A stretch of DNA of 64,000 nt from Bacteroidota bacterium (GTDB lineage: Bacteria; Bacteroidota; Bacteroidia; Chitinophagales; Saprospiraceae): contig JAIUPL010000016.1 of the NCBI GenBank assembly GCA_020160935.1, positions 87,390-151,389 of the forward strand, read 5' to 3'. Every line of letters starts with the position of its first letter. Position 1 is the stretch's first letter. Positions 62,201 through 64,000 of this stretch are shown here, in pieces. Below the pieces are notes generated by a model. The model made no database searches, was not told where the DNA came from, and worked only from the letters and a program-made list of their open reading frames with translations. The position numbers and the translations under genes were made by a program.

Positions 62201-63830
62201 TTATTTTGAACGCCAGCGGCTGGCAGGCGTCCTCCGAACCGGCATCCAGCACTGAATGTAGTACCGTTGCCTGCCCATCGGGGCCCAGAAACACTTCCTG
62301 AAGCGAATCGCATACGGCTTCCGGCGGTGTCATGTCCAGCAGGGTGAGGTTCCACTGGCAACTGCCGGAATTGCCACAGCGGTCGGTGGCGAAATAGGTA
62401 ATAACTGTCGTTCCGATGGGGAAATCAGCAATGTCATTCATAACCCCTATTTTCTGGTTGGGCGCTTCTTCGTTACCCGGGTAAGGCGCCAGGGTACCGT
62501 TCTGGGTGCGCAACATATTGCCCTGCATCCAGCGGGCCTGAAAAGACTGAATACCCGAGCAGGCATCACTGATTTCTACATCGGGCATGGGGGCCAGTGC
62601 CAGGCAGTTCTGCTCGTCTACTGTGGCAGTTATTTGTTCCGGACAGGCGATAGAAGGCGGTGTATGATCCTGAATATCAATCACCTGCAACCCACTGGTT
62701 TCTTCCGAGGTTTCAGAATCCAGCACATACCAATTGCGATAAATAGTAGAGGTGCCTCCACAGGATATGCTCGCACTGTCCACATTGGTAAAAACCATGG
62801 CACACGCATTCAATGGAAATTCCCGCCCTGCAAATTCTATGTAAGGAACGCCGGCCACAGCAGGTGTGTACACGAGTGTATCGGCGCATTCATATACCTT
62901 GTCAGTAGGGAAAAACACATCCTGAACAGTGCTTTTTATTTGATAGACGAACTGTTCACAACTCGATTTATTGCCGCTTTCATCGGTAGCAGTCCATACA
63001 CGCCGGGTATATTTGAGTACTCCCGTAGCAGGGTCGAATTCATCTACAAAATTGAGAAAACTCAAAAAACTGGTATCCACGACAGTGCCGCAGTTGTCCG
63101 AAATTTGAGGATATGCAGTAGCGAGGCCCAGGCTGTCTCGTAAATATTCGGGCGTCACAGGCGTCACTTCACAGGGGATAAAAATGTCTTCACATATCAT
63201 TTTCGGCCCCAGTTTATCCTTGATCATGATGTTGCCCAAGCAGACATTGCTGGAATTATAAATACTTCTGACCCGTGCACCAAGTGTTTTGTTGATGTCG
63301 GCGGGCAGGATGTTGGCAGGCAGCCAGGGGCCATTGCCCAAGGGCGCAGTGCGGTCTATTTCTACAAGATAACTTTGCGGGCAACCTGTTATGTCATTTT
63401 CCACCACCAAATCCCAGTCTACCATTGCGGTGCAGTTGCTGTCCAGTTGCACAATCGACAAGTCATTGCATTGCAACTGCACATTGAAATCCGCCACCGT
63501 AATGGTAAATGAGCACGAAGCCGTATTGCCGGCAGCGTCGGTCACCAGGAAAGAATTGACTGTGGCGCCAATCGGGAACGCCGATCCGCTTGGCAAGCCG
63601 CTTAACTGCGTTAATTCGTAGTTGGGCTCATTATCATAGGCAACTACCGTATAGGAACGTACCGTATCACAGCGAAATGGCTGCAAAGTGTAAGCAGCGC
63701 TGGCCGGACAATTGATCGCCGGAGGCAACGAATCTGCCAGCGGGGACACCGCAGGCAGGATGTTTTCTGCCTGCAACCCATTCATTATCAATAAAAAAGG
63801 AAGGAGTAAGAATCGGTTCATGAACTTCAA
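59277..63830 (-). CDS. Giant secreted HYR-repeat protein with dockerin-like and cohesin-like parts and T9SS sorting domain
   Basis: 1517 residues. Signal peptide (MNRFLLLPFLLIMNGLQAEN; start 63830 or 63821). Residues 35 to about 1080 hold HYR/Ig-like repeats (DHTPPSIACPEQITATVDEQ, AGNTASCSFTITVADF, DNCSPGNMIQ) with many Cys. A carboxypeptidase-regulatory-like domain follows near 1130-1200, then a dockerin-like pair of helices with calcium loops (NGVTTFDLLIISRHILGL; DANKSGLITSFDVVEFRKLI), a cohesin-like beta-sandwich (SSAGLQFTLSYQNLELLEI) near 1320-1420, and a T9SS sorting domain (LLQNSPNPFSDKTYIRFQV). Probably a surface adhesion or structural protein. The stop codon touches the heptamer palindrome. 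Confidence 0.88.
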   Translation of the reverse strand: MKFMNRFLLLPFLLIMNGLQAENILPAVSPLADSLPPAINCPASAAYTLQPFRCDTVRSYTVVAYDNEPNYELTQLSGLPSGSAFPIGATVNSFLVTDAAGNTASCSFTITVADFNVQLQCNDLSIVQLDSNCTAMVDWDLVVENDITGCPQSYLVEIDRTAPLGNGPWLPANILPADINKTLGARVRSIYNSSNVCLGNIMIKDKLGPKMICEDIFIPCEVTPVTPEYLRDSLGLATAYPQISDNCGTVVDTSFLSFLNFVDEFDPATGVLKYTRRVWTATDESGNKSSCEQFVYQIKSTVQDVFFPTDKVYECADTLVYTPAVAGVPYIEFAGREFPLNACAMVFTNVDSASISCGGTSTIYRNWYVLDSETSEETSGLQVIDIQDHTPPSIACPEQITATVDEQNCLALAPMPDVEISDACSGIQSFQARWMQGNMLRTQNGTLAPYPGNEEAPNQKIGVMNDIADFPIGTTVITYFATDRCGNSGSCQWNLTLLDMTPPEAVCDSLQEVFLGPDGQATVLHSVLDAGSEDACQPLAFKIKLLAPGACADNADFTDQLQLCCADLGDTLTAVLRVYDVTVPQGVVPGTFGEGHFSECSGRLVVRDTLAPLCDNLPDLTVSCSDYDPTFESFGQFTYSCAVDSFFTFIDYSVFDTLCKVGTLIRTFNIVYNGGQTAFCLQHITFDPAPQYYFVRFPNDLVITDCALQADFGQPEIWTDPESCQSISISYIDEIQPIVPDACYEIQRTWLIQNLCHYDENLPLTMIPNPSAVMSGPVVSAPGTTGIWTPTVPYENLWSANTNGYNYIQKIKIQDHTPPSFDDCPTDTLVVQDASNNNIQLWNESYWSDPLLGTPDMCEGSVDLHVNATDACENSELNIRYFLYLDLDGDDIQETVVRSDNLPGFNTVNFNNYNTPNFNGGTPRQFDERTVPPNQKWGFALEKIQTDTGLTAFVRFNTLGSPGTYVAPQLPYGTHRVRWIASDQCNNEKTCDWYFTIRDGKAPDIICPDSVTVYFEETPGIATLLREEVLWSISDNCSPGNMIQTALRISGEGSGFPAESAQSLDFHCIPDANTDQKVEAWVKDVSGNTTFCEVNIHIDSCNIDLPLVANHIIGKITTENELAIKDVSVLAHLSKGNTAISIGDSTNVDGDYDIVLDSASIGNTFLEGTATVRPYKNSDPLNGVTTFDLLIISRHILGLDTLDSPYKLIAADANKSGLITSFDVVEFRKLILGIYTNLPMDNNWRFVPRSYTFPDPENPFQPPFPEFDSTDYFLNGGVFDFIGIKIGDVNMSVDPQNLDSDIPERCDRTLAVQTIPKEVVEGEEFWAPFSTDQSSAGLQFTLSYQNLELLEIKPEKGIQSDQYANFPEKNALTLACEGTEPISFAVRFRALQSGSLCDMLDLNSRITPAAAWLPDERGQVAPASVALAFAEQNGFALLQNSPNPFSDKTYIRFQVPHATDATIKVFDATGQLLFSQSGFYEKGVHAVPVHIGETPSGILFYYLETPEYRGVGKMVRE

Positions 63831-63896
63831 GCGGGATGTAAACGAATGTAATGTATTTGAATAATTTTTATACTACCAAAACCAAACCAAGTTTTA

Positions 63897-64000
63897 GAGG
63901 GTGAGAGAGTGAGAGAGTGAGAGATGTGAGAGGGTGAGAGATGTGAGAGGGTGAGAGCGTGAGAGGGTGAGAGATGTGAGAGATGTGCGAGATGTGAGAG
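63897..64000. repeat. GTGAGAG/ATGTGAGAG tract at the window end
   Basis: About twelve units of 8 or 9 bases (GGTGAGAG, AGTGAGAG, ATGTGAGAG) run to the end of the window, upstream of the 1517-residue gene. It probably continues beyond the window, so whether it has an inverted partner cannot be seen. Confidence 0.9.

Overview
The window looks like chromosome of a Bacteroidota bacterium, most likely of the Saprospiria (Haliscomenobacter/Lewinella-type relatives). The evidence is: several very large secreted proteins with type IX secretion (T9SS) C-terminal sorting domains; a PorE-like/PorP pair and an orphan GldM-like protein; the Bacteroidota-specific rpmB-rpmG-DUF4295 ribosomal cluster; promoters of the Bacteroidota TTTG-N19-TAnnTTTG type; and a Rho factor with a long Gln/Arg/Asn-rich insertion. 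Base composition is about half G+C by eye, except for one clearly AT-rich patch (about 26.2-28.2 kb). No rRNA, CRISPR array, integrase or complete insertion sequence was seen. One tRNA (Arg, anticodon ACG) is present.

Layout. 1-9 kb: two secreted T9SS cargo proteins and a membrane sensor kinase with a beta-propeller sensor. 9.3-10.3 kb: rpmB, rpmG, DUF4295 and tRNA-Arg. 10.4-16 kb: a subtilase with an altered catalytic Asp, a BtuF-like metal-chelate receptor, an MpaB-family oxygenase and a pyruvate dehydrogenase E2. 16.3-19.7 kb: a T9SS porE-like/porP operon. 19.9-26 kb: a MOSC protein, rho, serS and murA (with the fosfomycin-insensitive Asp at the active site). 26.2-28.7 kb: an AT-rich accessory patch with unknown genes, a strong promoter in front of a small ORF broken by an in-frame stop, and an HTH remnant. 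28.8-33.8 kb: DUF3667, an HxlR/DoxX divergent pair, a luciferase-like oxidoreductase and the GldM-like protein. 33.8-38.9 kb: a secreted lipoprotein, then a defence-like stretch (a decayed antitoxin/PIN pair, a TIR-FGE fusion, an intact antitoxin/PIN pair) and DUF1003. 39.2-47 kb: a family-2 glycosyltransferase, an AraC regulator and small membrane proteins. 47-51 kb: thiL-lpxD, xthA and pyrH. 51.6-57.3 kb: a probable copper-handling group (MauG/MbnH-like di-haem peroxidase, MbnP-like lipoprotein, a porin-like protein with a Cys-rich N-terminus, a GKC-motif membrane protein) with an M1 aminopeptidase inserted. 57.5-63.8 kb: gpmI and a 1517-residue secreted protein with dockerin-like and cohesin-like parts.

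The most striking signal lies between the genes. At least a dozen intergenic stretches are long near-perfect inverted repeats (arms of about 30-80 bp), and many arms are built from 7- or 8-base tandem words (AGTCCTG, GAGTTAT, GATTTAA, GGTTATC, GGGGCAA/GAGGCAA, GTGAGAG, TTTTGGTG). Words such as GTAGAGT recur in otherwise unrelated members. The elements start at, or even supply, the stop codon of the neighbouring gene in many cases. They do not look like ordinary terminators or known insertion sequences, and I regard them as the best candidate for an undescribed element or 3'-end system in this window.
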